Below are positions 15,730-23,914 of a DNA stretch of 64,000 nucleotides, in pieces. Source of the stretch: CAXMMR01 sp965198995. Lineage in GTDB: Bacteria > Pseudomonadota > Alphaproteobacteria > Acetobacterales > Acetobacteraceae. How positions within the stretch are numbered: the first letter of the stretch is position 1; every line of letters begins with the position of its first letter. The stretch spans positions 1,860,001 through 1,924,000 of the forward strand of contig CBDAQG010000002.1 in NCBI GenBank assembly GCA_965198995.1, in the 5' to 3' direction. Below the pieces are notes generated by a model that made no database searches, was not told where the DNA came from, and worked only from the letters and a program-made list of their open reading frames with translations. The translations under genes and the position numbers were made by a program.

Positions 15730-17040
15730 TCACGTCACCACCGCCATCACCGCGTCGCTCGCCACCTCGCGCCGTTCGCCGGTGGCGCGGCGCTTGAGCT
15801 CCACCATGCCGCTCGCCGCCCCGCGCGGCCCGACGATGACCTGCCAGGGATGGCCCATCAGGTCGGCGTCGGCGAACTTCCGTCCGGCGCGCTCGTCGCG
15901 ATCGTCGTAGAGCGCGTCTCCGGCAAAGCTCGCGTAGAGCTGCTCGCTGAGCGCGTCGCAGGCGGCGTCGCCGGGCTTCAGGTTCAGCACCGAAGCGCGA
16001 AACGGCGAAACGCTGTCGGGCCAGATGATGCCGGCCTCGTCATGGCTCGCCTCGATCAGCGCGCCGACCAGGCGCGACACGCCGATGCCGTAGCTGCCCA
16101 TTTCAGGGATGATCTGGGCGCCGTCGGGCCCGGCAACCGAGAAGCCCATCGCGGCGCTGTACTTAGTGCCGAAGTGGAAGATGTGGCCAACCTCGATGCC
16201 CCTGCCCTCGCGCCGCCGCTCTGGATCGAGCGCCGCCCAGGCCGCCGCGTCGTGCTTCTCCTCGGTCGCCGCGTAGGGCGTCGTCATCTGCGCAAAGAAG
16301 CGGTCGAGATCGTCTGCACTGGCGTGCGAGAAGCTGGCACTGCCGACGTCGATCTCCTCGAACGCGCGATCATAGAACACCTGGCTCTCGCCGGTGGGTG
16401 CGAGGATGATGAACTCATGGCTGAGCTCACCGCCGATCGGTCCGGTGTCGGCCACCATCGGGATCGCCTGCACGCCAAGCCGGGCGAAGGTGCGCATGTA
16501 GGCGAGCATCATCCGCCGGTAGCTCCGCCGCGAGCCGGCATGGTCGAGGTCGAAGCTGTAGGCGTCCTTCATCAGGAACTCGCGCCCACGCATAACGCCA
16601 AAGCGCGGCCGCACTTCGTCGCGGAACTTCCACTGAATATGGTAGAGCGTCTGCGGCAGCTCGCGGTAGCTTTTGACCGAACCGCGCATCAGGTCGGTGA
16701 TCATCTCCTCGTTGGTCGGTCCGTAGAGCATGTCGCGCTCGTGGCGGTCGCGCAGGCGCAGCATCTCCGGCCCATAGGCGTCGTAGCGGCCGCTCTCGCG
16801 CCACAGGTCGGCGGTCTGCAGCGTCGGCATCAGCAGCTCCTGCGCGCCAGCCGCGTCCTGCTCCTCGCGCACGATCTGGGCGATCCGCCGCAGCACCCGC
16901 CAGCCGGCCGGTAGCCAGGCGTAGATGCCGGCGGCCGTCTGCCGCACCAGCCCGGCCCGCAGCATCAGCCGGTGCGAGGCGATCTGCGCCTCGGACGGCG
17001 TCTCCTTGAGGGTGGGCAGCAGGCTGCGGGACAAGCGCAT
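15730..17040 (-). CDS. proS: Prolyl-tRNA synthetase, short alphaproteobacterial type
   Basis: Charges tRNA-Pro. It is a class II synthetase of 436 residues, the short form that lacks the inserted editing domain of the E. coli enzyme. Motifs include the N-terminal MRLSRSLLPTLKETPSEAQI, YGPTNEEMITDLMR (class II motif 2 loop) and KYSAAMGFSV, followed by MGSYGIGVSRLVGAL (motif 3). ATG 17040 is chosen; the frame stays open to 17148, but the extension is Arg/Ser-rich and unconserved. Confidence 0.95.
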   Translation of the reverse strand: MRLSRSLLPTLKETPSEAQIASHRLMLRAGLVRQTAAGIYAWLPAGWRVLRRIAQIVREEQDAAGAQELLMPTLQTADLWRESGRYDAYGPEMLRLRDRHERDMLYGPTNEEMITDLMRGSVKSYRELPQTLYHIQWKFRDEVRPRFGVMRGREFLMKDAYSFDLDHAGSRRSYRRMMLAYMRTFARLGVQAIPMVADTGPIGGELSHEFIILAPTGESQVFYDRAFEEIDVGSASFSHASADDLDRFFAQMTTPYAATEEKHDAAAWAALDPERRREGRGIEVGHIFHFGTKYSAAMGFSVAGPDGAQIIPEMGSYGIGVSRLVGALIEASHDEAGIIWPDSVSPFRASVLNLKPGDAACDALSEQLYASFAGDALYDDRDERAGRKFADADLMGHPWQVIVGPRGAASGMVELKRRATGERREVASDAVMAVVT

Positions 17041-17266
17041 CGTGGTGGATCCTGAGTGGTCGCGGCGGCGGCGGGACCCTACAGGGGCGATGGCGCTCAG
17101 ACCAGAGAGGCTGGTCGGCGGCCAAGACGCAATAATGCTGCGTCGCACAAGTCGATGAAGAAACTAAACAGAGATTATACGTGACAAAATTGAGCGGCGG
17201 CTGTAGCAGAAGGTCGGCCCCGCAACGATGGCGAGCGGGGCCAAGTTTAGGGAGGAAACGCCGTCA

Positions 17267-17300
17267 CACGGTAGGATGAGAAACCCTCATCCTACCCGTG
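17267..17300. terminator. Strong hairpin upstream of proS, possible terminator
   Basis: CACGGTAGGATGAG (17267-17280), loop AAACC, then CTCATCCTACCCGTG form a 14-bp stem with one bulged base. No T-run follows on either strand, so it is not a canonical intrinsic terminator. It sits in the 382-bp gap between the DUF1467 gene end and proS; nothing else in that gap is recognisable. Confidence 0.4.
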
Positions 17301-17422
17301 ATAATCCCCCTCTATTGTGGCAGCCGCTAGTCAAAACCGCACGACGATGACCCGAAATCCATCGCGTCAGACTAAGACTGCACAATGTGTACGCAGGCTG
17401 GGTCCGGTTCGACTCAAACTGC

Positions 17423-17680
17423 TCAATCCTGCAGCGCCAGCCAGCCATGGCGAAAGCTTAGATACGGCGAGCTGATCACCGCGAAGCAGCACAGCCAGAT
17501 CACCGCCGCGACCGCCGTCGTTATCAGCAGCACCCGCGCAAGCCGCACCCGCTCCGGCGTGCCGCGCCAACCGGTGTGCTCATCGGCCTGAGCAACCGGC
17601 TGAGTGCCGAGCGGCAGCACGGCGAACAGCGCCGTCCACCAGATCAGCAAGTAGAGCACCACACCGGTAAACCAGCCCAT
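17423..17680 (-). CDS. DUF1467 family small membrane protein
   Basis: An 85-residue protein with two membrane helices: VVLYLLIWWTALFAVLPLG at the N-terminus and VLLITTAVAAVIWLCCFAVI near residue 50. The WWT-FAVLPLG pattern and the position directly after RNase J (4-bp gap) are typical of DUF1467, a conserved alphaproteobacterial family of unknown function. The likely location is the inner membrane. Confidence 0.85.
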   Translation of the reverse strand: MGWFTGVVLYLLIWWTALFAVLPLGTQPVAQADEHTGWRGTPERVRLARVLLITTAVAAVIWLCCFAVISSPYLSFRHGWLALQD

Positions 17681-17683
17681 GGC

Positions 17684-19333
17684 TCAAACCCGCAGCAGAT
17701 GCACGTCCACCAGCGGCCGCTTGCCCAGCCGCCGGCCGACGGCACGCCGCAGCGCCGCCCGCGCCGCGTCGACCAGCGCCGTATCGTCGCGGCGCAACGC
17801 CGCCGGCAGGTCGCTGACCGCCTGGCCGAACTCCTCCTCGAGGCGCGTCGTGTCGTCCTCCGCCGGGTCGATCAAGCCGGGGGCGCTCACCTTCGGCCGG
17901 CCAACCAGCCGGCCGGCCTCGTCAAGCGCGAGCGAGCCGACGACGACGCCGTTGAACATCATCCGCCGACGCGCCGCCAGCACGCCGCCATTGAGCGGCA
18001 CCACCCGGTTGCCGTCCAGCGCCAGCCGTCCCACCGGCGCGCTGTCCACCACCTCGGCGCGGTTGCCCGACAGCCGGAGGATGTCGCCGTTCTCCAGCAG
18101 CACCGGCGTCGCCCCCGCCTCCTTGGCCAGCGCCGCATGGGTCGACAAATGCCGCCACTCGCCATGCACCGGCACCGAGTAGCGCGGGCGCACCAGCTCG
18201 TAGAGGCGCCGCAACTCGTCGCGGGCCGGATGGCCGGAGACATGGATCATGTGGTCGCGCTCGGTCATCAGGTGCACGCCGCGGCGCACGAGGTTGTCCT
18301 GCACGGTGCTGATCGCCCGCTCGTTGCCGGGGATCACCCGCGAGCTGAACACCACCGTATCGCCCTCGCCCAACGCGATGTTGGGGTGGGTGTCGAGCGC
18401 GATGCGCGAGAGGGCGGAGCGCGCCTCGCCCTGGCTGCCGGTGACTAGCATCACCAGGTTCTCGTCCGGGATCGAGCCGGCGCGGTCCTCGGGGACGAAC
18501 TCGGGCACGTTCTTCAGGTAGCCGGTCTCGCGCGCCGCCGCCTCCATGTTGCGCAGCGACCGCCCGACCAGGGCGACCGAGCGCCCGGCATCGCGCGCCG
18601 CCAGCGCCACGCTCTCGAAGCGAGCGACGTTGGAGGCAAAGCAGGTGACCGCGACCCGGCCGCGCGGAATGCCGCGGATCAGCGCCGACAGGCTGCGCCG
18701 CACGTCCGCCTCGGAGCCGGAATGCCCCTCGACCAGCGCGTTGGTGCTGTCACACACCATCGCCAGCACACCTCTACGGCCGAGCTCGGCGAACGCCGCC
18801 TCGTCCGTCGGGGGCCCCACTAGCGGATCCGGATCGAGCTTCCAGTCGCCGGTATGTACGATGACGCCGTGCGGGGTGGTGATCGCCAGCGCCTGCGCCT
18901 CGGGCACCGAGTGCGCCACCCGGAGGAACTGGAGCTGGAATGGCGGCAGGTCGAAGGCGCCCCCCGGCTTGATCACATGCAGCTTGACGTCGTTGAGCAG
19001 CCCGGCCTCGCCGAGCTTGCGACGCAGCACCGCGGCGGTGAACGGCGTCGCATAGACCGGGCAGCGCAACCGCCGCCACAGATGCGCCACCGCGCCGACA
19101 TGGTCCTCATGCGCGTGGGTGATCACGAGGCCCACCAGCTTGTCGCGCCGCTGCTCGATGAACGACGGATCCGGCATCAAAATGTCGATCTCGGGGTTCT
19201 CGTTGCCTCCGAAGCCGATGCCGCAATCGACGGCGAGCCAGGCGCTGCCGCAGCGATACAGGTTCAGGTTCATGCCTATCTCGCCCGTCCCACCCAATGG
19301 CAGGAAGGCGAGGTCGCCGGTTGCTGCGTCCAT
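17684..19333 (-). CDS. rnj: Ribonuclease J
   Basis: A 549-residue beta-CASP metallo-beta-lactamase nuclease with 5'-3' exonuclease and endonuclease activity, used in RNA decay and rRNA maturation. It starts DLAFLPLGGTGEIGMNLNLY. The metal site is VITHAHEDHVGAVAHL. The beta-CASP part has MVCDSTNAL and LVTGSQGEARSAL, and HVSGHPARDELRRLYELV follows. Its ATG shares one base with the coaX TGA (ATGA-type overlap at 19331-19335), so translation is probably coupled. A longer in-frame extension would overlap coaX. Confidence 0.93.
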   Translation of the reverse strand: MDAATGDLAFLPLGGTGEIGMNLNLYRCGSAWLAVDCGIGFGGNENPEIDILMPDPSFIEQRRDKLVGLVITHAHEDHVGAVAHLWRRLRCPVYATPFTAAVLRRKLGEAGLLNDVKLHVIKPGGAFDLPPFQLQFLRVAHSVPEAQALAITTPHGVIVHTGDWKLDPDPLVGPPTDEAAFAELGRRGVLAMVCDSTNALVEGHSGSEADVRRSLSALIRGIPRGRVAVTCFASNVARFESVALAARDAGRSVALVGRSLRNMEAAARETGYLKNVPEFVPEDRAGSIPDENLVMLVTGSQGEARSALSRIALDTHPNIALGEGDTVVFSSRVIPGNERAISTVQDNLVRRGVHLMTERDHMIHVSGHPARDELRRLYELVRPRYSVPVHGEWRHLSTHAALAKEAGATPVLLENGDILRLSGNRAEVVDSAPVGRLALDGNRVVPLNGGVLAARRRMMFNGVVVGSLALDEAGRLVGRPKVSAPGLIDPAEDDTTRLEEEFGQAVSDLPAALRRDDTALVDAARAALRRAVGRRLGKRPLVDVHLLRV

Positions 19334-20142
19334 CAATCGCTTTCGTTGAGTCTTGTTCTGTCCCGGCTTAATCTGGGGGTTGGGTTGCGCTCCGCCAACA
19401 TGCGCAGCCCGTCCAGGGTCAGATCGGGTTCGATCCGGTCGAAAATGTCGGTGCCCTCGGAGAACAGCGGCGCCAGCCCGCCGGTGCCGATGACGCGCAG
19501 ACGGTGCTCGAACTCGCGCGCGATCCGCACGACCAAGCCCTCGACCAGGCCGACATAGCCCCAGTAGATGCCTGACTGCATTGCCGCGACCGTGTTGCGG
19601 CCGATCACCGCCTGCGGCCGGCCAATGCCGATGCGCGGCAGCCTGGCCGCCGCCTGATGCAGCGCCTCGATGGACAAATTGATGCCCGGCGCGATCACGC
19701 CGCCCTGGTAGGCGCCGCTCGCGGAGACGACGTCGAACGTCGTCGCGGTGCCGAAATCGATCACCACCACCGCCTCCCGGTACAGCTCGCGGGCGGCCAG
19801 CGCGTTGAGCAGCCGGTCCGCGCCCACCTCGTCTGGCGCCTCGACGTCGATCGCAAAGCCCCAGTCGAGGTTGGAGCGGGCGACCAGCGGCTCGGCGGAG
19901 AACCAATCGCGGCACAGTCGGCGCAGGTGGTAGAGCGCCGCCGGCACCACGGTGCCGATCACCGAGCGCTCGATGTCGCTGGGCTTCAGGCCGGCGAAGC
20001 CGAGCAAAGCGAGCAGCCAGACGGCGTATTCGTCCGAGGTGCGCTGCGGGTCGGTCGCGATGCGCCAGATGCCGCGCCAGCTCGCACCGTCATGCACGGC
20101 GAAGACGATGTTCGTGTTGCCGGCGTCTACGACCAGCAGCAT
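19333..20142 (-). CDS. coaX: Type III pantothenate kinase
   Basis: Phosphorylates pantothenate in the first step of coenzyme A synthesis; the ASKHA-fold type III enzyme. Motifs are MLLVVDAGNTNIVFAVHDG at the N-terminus (phosphate loop), EVGADRLLNALAA and VVIDFGTATTFDVVSASG. At 269 residues it is a standard length. It lies between birA and rnj, the frequent alphaproteobacterial birA-coaX-rnj order. Confidence 0.95.
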   Translation of the reverse strand: MLLVVDAGNTNIVFAVHDGASWRGIWRIATDPQRTSDEYAVWLLALLGFAGLKPSDIERSVIGTVVPAALYHLRRLCRDWFSAEPLVARSNLDWGFAIDVEAPDEVGADRLLNALAARELYREAVVVIDFGTATTFDVVSASGAYQGGVIAPGINLSIEALHQAAARLPRIGIGRPQAVIGRNTVAAMQSGIYWGYVGLVEGLVVRIAREFEHRLRVIGTGGLAPLFSEGTDIFDRIEPDLTLDGLRMLAERNPTPRLSRDRTRLNESD

Positions 20143-20157
20143 CGGCGAATCTCCGGT

Positions 20158-20222
20158 AAGGAAGGCCAGAGGCTCTGCCTCTGGACTCCGCTGGGGCCCG
20201 CGGCCCCAGACCCCATTTACTT
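20158..20222. repeat. Family A element, copy 5 (partial)
   Basis: AAGGAAGGCCAGAGGCTCTG and the CTGGGGCCCGCGGCCCCAG hairpin, ending ACCCCATTTA. Only the left modules are present. It fills the coaX-birA gap; the birA stop (TAA, 20221-20223) abuts its end. Confidence 0.75.
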
Positions 20223-20967
20223 AAGCTAGAAGCACGTCTCCGGCTCTGATCGTCAGAGTTGCGCCGGCGTGATCAAGCAGCAGCGCTCCGTCATCAGCCA
20301 AACCGGCAAATCCACCCTCCAGCGTCGTCCCATCCGGCAACGACACGTGCAGCGTCGTGCCGATGGGGTGGGCAACGCGCAGCCAGGCCTGCCGCACCGG
20401 CTCAAGCCCCCCAGACGCAAAGGCCCGCAGCGCGCCGTCCAACTGCGTCAGCAGCCGGGTCGCGAACGCCTCCGGCTCTGCCGCCGCATCGACGACGCTC
20501 GTCCGCCGCTCCGCCAGCACCGGCGCCGCGCGCAAATTGACGCCGACGCCGACCGCCAGAAACGGCGATACCCCGCCGCCGCCCTCGATCAGGATGCCCG
20601 CCAGCTTGCCCTCGTTGAGCAGCATATCGTTGGGCCACTTCACCATCAGCCCGGCGCCGCTGCGCCGCGTCGCCCGCACTGCCTCGTAGAGCTGCACCGC
20701 CATCAGCAGCGACACGCCGACGCCGTCCGCCAGCCCCCGTGCCGGCCGTAGCAGCAGCGAGAGGTTCAGGCTACCCGGCGCAGACCGCCAAACCCGGCCA
20801 TACCGCCCGCGCCCGGCCGTCTGCTCCAGCGCCAGCACCGCCAGCCCCGCCGCCTCGCCCGCCGCCGCCCGCTCCAGGCACAAATTATTGGTCGAGGCGA
20901 CGCTGTCATAGACCTCCAGCCGAAACTGGCCGACCGACTGGGTCCGCAGCAGCCCGGCCAGGCTCAG
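20221..20967 (-). CDS. birA: Biotin--[acetyl-CoA-carboxylase] ligase, unusual start
   Basis: Attaches biotin to the carboxyl-carrier protein of acetyl-CoA carboxylase. It has LALEQTAGRGRYGRVW (the ATP/biotin GRGRxGR loop) and MVKWPNDMLLNEGKLAGILI. It lacks the N-terminal DNA-binding domain of E. coli BirA. The first conventional start is TTG at 20883, but starting there would lose FRLEVYDSVASTN, whose S-T-N is part of the conserved substrate pocket. No ATG, GTG or TTG occurs in frame between a stop at 21088-21090 and 20883. I give CTG at 20967, which overlaps the nuoN TGA as CTGA, as the likely coupled start; this is inference. Confidence 0.8.
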   Translation of the reverse strand: MSLAGLLRTQSVGQFRLEVYDSVASTNNLCLERAAAGEAAGLAVLALEQTAGRGRYGRVWRSAPGSLNLSLLLRPARGLADGVGVSLLMAVQLYEAVRATRRSGAGLMVKWPNDMLLNEGKLAGILIEGGGGVSPFLAVGVGVNLRAAPVLAERRTSVVDAAAEPEAFATRLLTQLDGALRAFASGGLEPVRQAWLRVAHPIGTTLHVSLPDGTTLEGGFAGLADDGALLLDHAGATLTIRAGDVLLA

Positions 20968-22385
20968 CCGAACAGAACCAGTGCCGCCGCATGCGCCGCA
21001 TCGACGACGGGTGCGGGGAAGACGAAGAACAGCAGCGTGAAGGCGCCGCTCGCGACGCCGACAAAGGAGATTGACGGCGCCCGCCGGTCAAACGCGTCCA
21101 CCGGGGCATCGAAGTAAATCACCTTGATGACGCGCAGATAATAGTAGCAGCCGACGACGGAGGTCAGCACGCCGATCACCGCCAGCGCCCACAGCCCCTG
21201 GTCCACTGCCGCACGGAACACGTAGAGCTTGCCGACGAACCCGGCGAAGGGTGGCACGCCCGCCATCGAGAACATGAACAGCGCGAACAGCGCCGCCAGC
21301 AGGCCGTCATGCTGCGCCAGGCCCGACAGGTCCGAGATCTTCTCGAGCGCGATGCCGCGCCGGCGCATGGCGATGATGCAGGCAAATGTGCCAGCCGACA
21401 TGAACACGTAGGTGACCAGGTAGATCAGCACCCCGTTCACACCCTGCTGGGTGCCCGCGGCAAGCCCGATCAGGGCGTAGCCCATATGGCCGATCGAGGA
21501 GTAGGCCATCAGCCGCTTGATGCTGGTCTGGCCGATGGCGGCGAACGAGCCAAGCAGCATCGAGGCAATCGACACCAGCTCGATGATCGGCTGCCAATGG
21601 CCGAGCTGGTGGCCGAACGGCACCAGCAGGCAGCGCAGCAGCACCGCGAACGGCGCGACCTTCGGCGCGGTGCTCATGAAGGCGGTCACCGGCGTCGGCG
21701 CGCCCTCGTAGACGTCCGGCGTCCACATGTGGAACGGCACCGCGGAGAGCTTGAAGGCGAGGCCGGCGATGATGAACACGATGCCGACGACGAGCCCGGT
21801 GGAAACCCCCGCCGGGTTGGCGACCGCGCGGGCCAGGTGGGCGAAGTCCATCGAGCCGGAGAAGCCGTAGGCGAGCGAGATGCCGTAGAGCAGCAAGCCC
21901 GAGGCAAGCGCGCTGAGAACGAAGTATTTTAGCCCGGCCTCCGAGGAGCGCACGTTGTCGCGGGCGAAGGCGCACAGCACGTAGATCGCGAGACTCTGCA
22001 GCTCGAGCCCCATGTAGAGCGACATCAGGCTCGCCGCCGAGACCATCACCATCATGCCAACGGTCGAGAACAGCATCAGCACCGGGAACTCGAAACGGGC
22101 GATGCGCTGCTTGTCGTTGTAGTCCAGACCCAGGATCATCGCGAAGCCGGCGCCGAACAGCACCAGGATCTTGGCGAAGGTGGCGAACCGGTCATTGACG
22201 AACAGGCCGCTGTAGCCGACCCCGTAGGACGTCTGCAGCACCAGCGCGCCGACGACCACGAGGGCGGCGATGCACAGCATGGTGCAGAGCAGCGTGGTGT
22301 CGCGGTTCTGCAGCACGCCGACCAGCAGGATCGCGAGCCCGCAGACGGCCAGCACCAACTCGGGCAGTGCGAGGATCCAGTTCAT
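20964..22385 (-). CDS. nuoN: NADH-quinone oxidoreductase subunit N
   Basis: Antiporter-like proton-pumping subunit of complex I, 473 residues with about 14 membrane helices. It contains GLELQSLAIYVLCAF, FKLSAVPFHMWTPDVYEGAP (the conserved Lys and His region) and KRLMAYSSIGHMGYALIG. It is the last gene of the nuo operon and overlaps the nuoM stop by 4 bp. Its stop overlaps the putative birA CTG start. Confidence 0.96.
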   Translation of the reverse strand: MNWILALPELVLAVCGLAILLVGVLQNRDTTLLCTMLCIAALVVVGALVLQTSYGVGYSGLFVNDRFATFAKILVLFGAGFAMILGLDYNDKQRIARFEFPVLMLFSTVGMMVMVSAASLMSLYMGLELQSLAIYVLCAFARDNVRSSEAGLKYFVLSALASGLLLYGISLAYGFSGSMDFAHLARAVANPAGVSTGLVVGIVFIIAGLAFKLSAVPFHMWTPDVYEGAPTPVTAFMSTAPKVAPFAVLLRCLLVPFGHQLGHWQPIIELVSIASMLLGSFAAIGQTSIKRLMAYSSIGHMGYALIGLAAGTQQGVNGVLIYLVTYVFMSAGTFACIIAMRRRGIALEKISDLSGLAQHDGLLAALFALFMFSMAGVPPFAGFVGKLYVFRAAVDQGLWALAVIGVLTSVVGCYYYLRVIKVIYFDAPVDAFDRRAPSISFVGVASGAFTLLFFVFPAPVVDAAHAAALVLFG

Positions 22386-23914
22386 CGCGCGGCAAGCCCT
22401 GTCGCATGCGGCAGACCAAGTGCGGCCTGATGCTGTGTCACCATCGCGCTGACGGTGGCGTTAAAGTAGTGGGTAAAGCTGGACGGGTAGATGCCCATCC
22501 AGAGCGTCAGCACCACCAGCGGCGCAAATACCGCCACCTCGCGCGGCGACAGGTCGAGGATGGAGCGCAGGTCGGGCTTGGTCAGCGCACCGAAGATCAC
22601 CCGCCGGTAGAGATACAGCATGTAGGCAGCACCCAGGATCATCCCGAAACTGCCGAGCAACGCCAGCCAGAAGCTGACCTGGAAGGCACCGACCAGCACC
22701 AGGAACTCACCGACGAAGCCGGCCGTGCCCGGCAGTCCGATGCTCGCCATGGTGAACAGCATGAACACCGTGGCATAGGCGGGCATGCGCACCGCCAGGC
22801 CGCCGTAGCGGGCGATCTCACGCGTGTGCATCCGGTCGTAGATCACGCCAACGCAGAGAAACAGCGCTGCCGAGACGATCCCGTGCGACAGCATCTGGAA
22901 CAGCGCCCCCTGGATGCCCTGCACGTCAAAGGTGAAGATGCCGATCACGACCACGCCCATATGGGCGATCGACGAGTAGGCGATCAGCTTCTTCATGTCG
23001 GTTTGCGCCAGCGCCACCAGCGAGGTGTAGATCACCGCGATCACGCCGAACGCATACATCAGCGGCGCGAATTGCTGCGACGCCTGCGGCAGCATCGGCA
23101 CCGAGAAGCGCAGGAAGCCGTAGGCGCCCATCTTCAGCAGCACGCCGGCGAGGATCACCGAGCCCGCGGTCGGCGCCTCGACATGCGCGTCCGGCAGCCA
23201 GGTGTGCACCGGCCACATCGGCACCTTGACCGCGAACGAGGCCAGAAAGGCAAGGAACAGCCAGAACTGCATTTCCGGCGGGAAGCCGCTCCGGGTCATC
23301 GCGACGATGTCGGTGGTGCCGGCGTGAAACCACATCGCCAGCAGGGCGAGCAGCATCAGCACCGAGCCGGCAAAGGTGAACAGGAAGAACTTGAACGACG
23401 CGTAGACGCGCCGCGGCCCGCCCCAGACGCCGATGATCAGGTACATCGGGATCAGCACGCCCTCGAAGAAGACGTAGAACAGGATGAAGTCGGTGGCGAC
23501 GAACATCCCGATCATCATCGTCTCGAGGATCAGGAACGCCATCATGTATTCGCGCACCCGGTCGTGCACGCTCTCCCACGAGGCGAGGATGCAGAGCGGC
23601 ATCAGCACCGTGGCGAGCAACACGAACAGCACCGAAATGCCGTCGACGCCGACCGAGTAGGCGACGTTGAAATCCGGCAGCCAGGTGACGCGCTCGGTGA
23701 ACTGGTAGCCGGCAACGTGCTGGTCGAACCCGGTCCAGAGCAGCAGCGACAGCAGGAACACTACAAGGGTTGTCCACAGCGCCGTCCAGCGTGCCGTGTT
23801 CCCGGTGGTGGCAGCGTCGCCCGGGACGATGGCGATGATCCCGGCGCCGACAAGCGGCAGGAAGGTCAAGATGGAGAGCAACGGCAGCCCGGCCAAGGTC
23901 GTAGCGCCACTCAT
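22382..23914 (-). CDS. nuoM: NADH-quinone oxidoreductase subunit M
   Basis: Antiporter-like complex I membrane subunit, 510 residues, about 14 helices. Key motifs include YVFFEGVLIPMYLIIGVWGG (the conserved Glu of TM5), FAVKVPMWPVHTWLPDAHVE (essential Lys) and KKLIAYSSIAHMGVVVIGIF. The start ATG shares one base region with the nuoL stop; the gene overlaps nuoN by 4 bp. Confidence 0.97.
   Translation of the reverse strand: MSGATTLAGLPLLSILTFLPLVGAGIIAIVPGDAATTGNTARWTALWTTLVVFLLSLLLWTGFDQHVAGYQFTERVTWLPDFNVAYSVGVDGISVLFVLLATVLMPLCILASWESVHDRVREYMMAFLILETMMIGMFVATDFILFYVFFEGVLIPMYLIIGVWGGPRRVYASFKFFLFTFAGSVLMLLALLAMWFHAGTTDIVAMTRSGFPPEMQFWLFLAFLASFAVKVPMWPVHTWLPDAHVEAPTAGSVILAGVLLKMGAYGFLRFSVPMLPQASQQFAPLMYAFGVIAVIYTSLVALAQTDMKKLIAYSSIAHMGVVVIGIFTFDVQGIQGALFQMLSHGIVSAALFLCVGVIYDRMHTREIARYGGLAVRMPAYATVFMLFTMASIGLPGTAGFVGEFLVLVGAFQVSFWLALLGSFGMILGAAYMLYLYRRVIFGALTKPDLRSILDLSPREVAVFAPLVVLTLWMGIYPSSFTHYFNATVSAMVTQHQAALGLPHATGLAAR

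Noticed and set aside
10563..15797. A 1744-codon open frame on the plus strand opposite dnaE, lolD and the Lol permease gene
   Set aside because: Its translation is Arg/His/Gln/Pro-rich and has no family motif, while the minus strand encodes clear essential proteins. Long open antisense frames are expected in very GC-rich coding DNA.
17267..17300. A riboswitch or attenuator ahead of proS
   Set aside because: Only one simple hairpin is visible, with no T-box pattern, leader peptide or known aptamer features.
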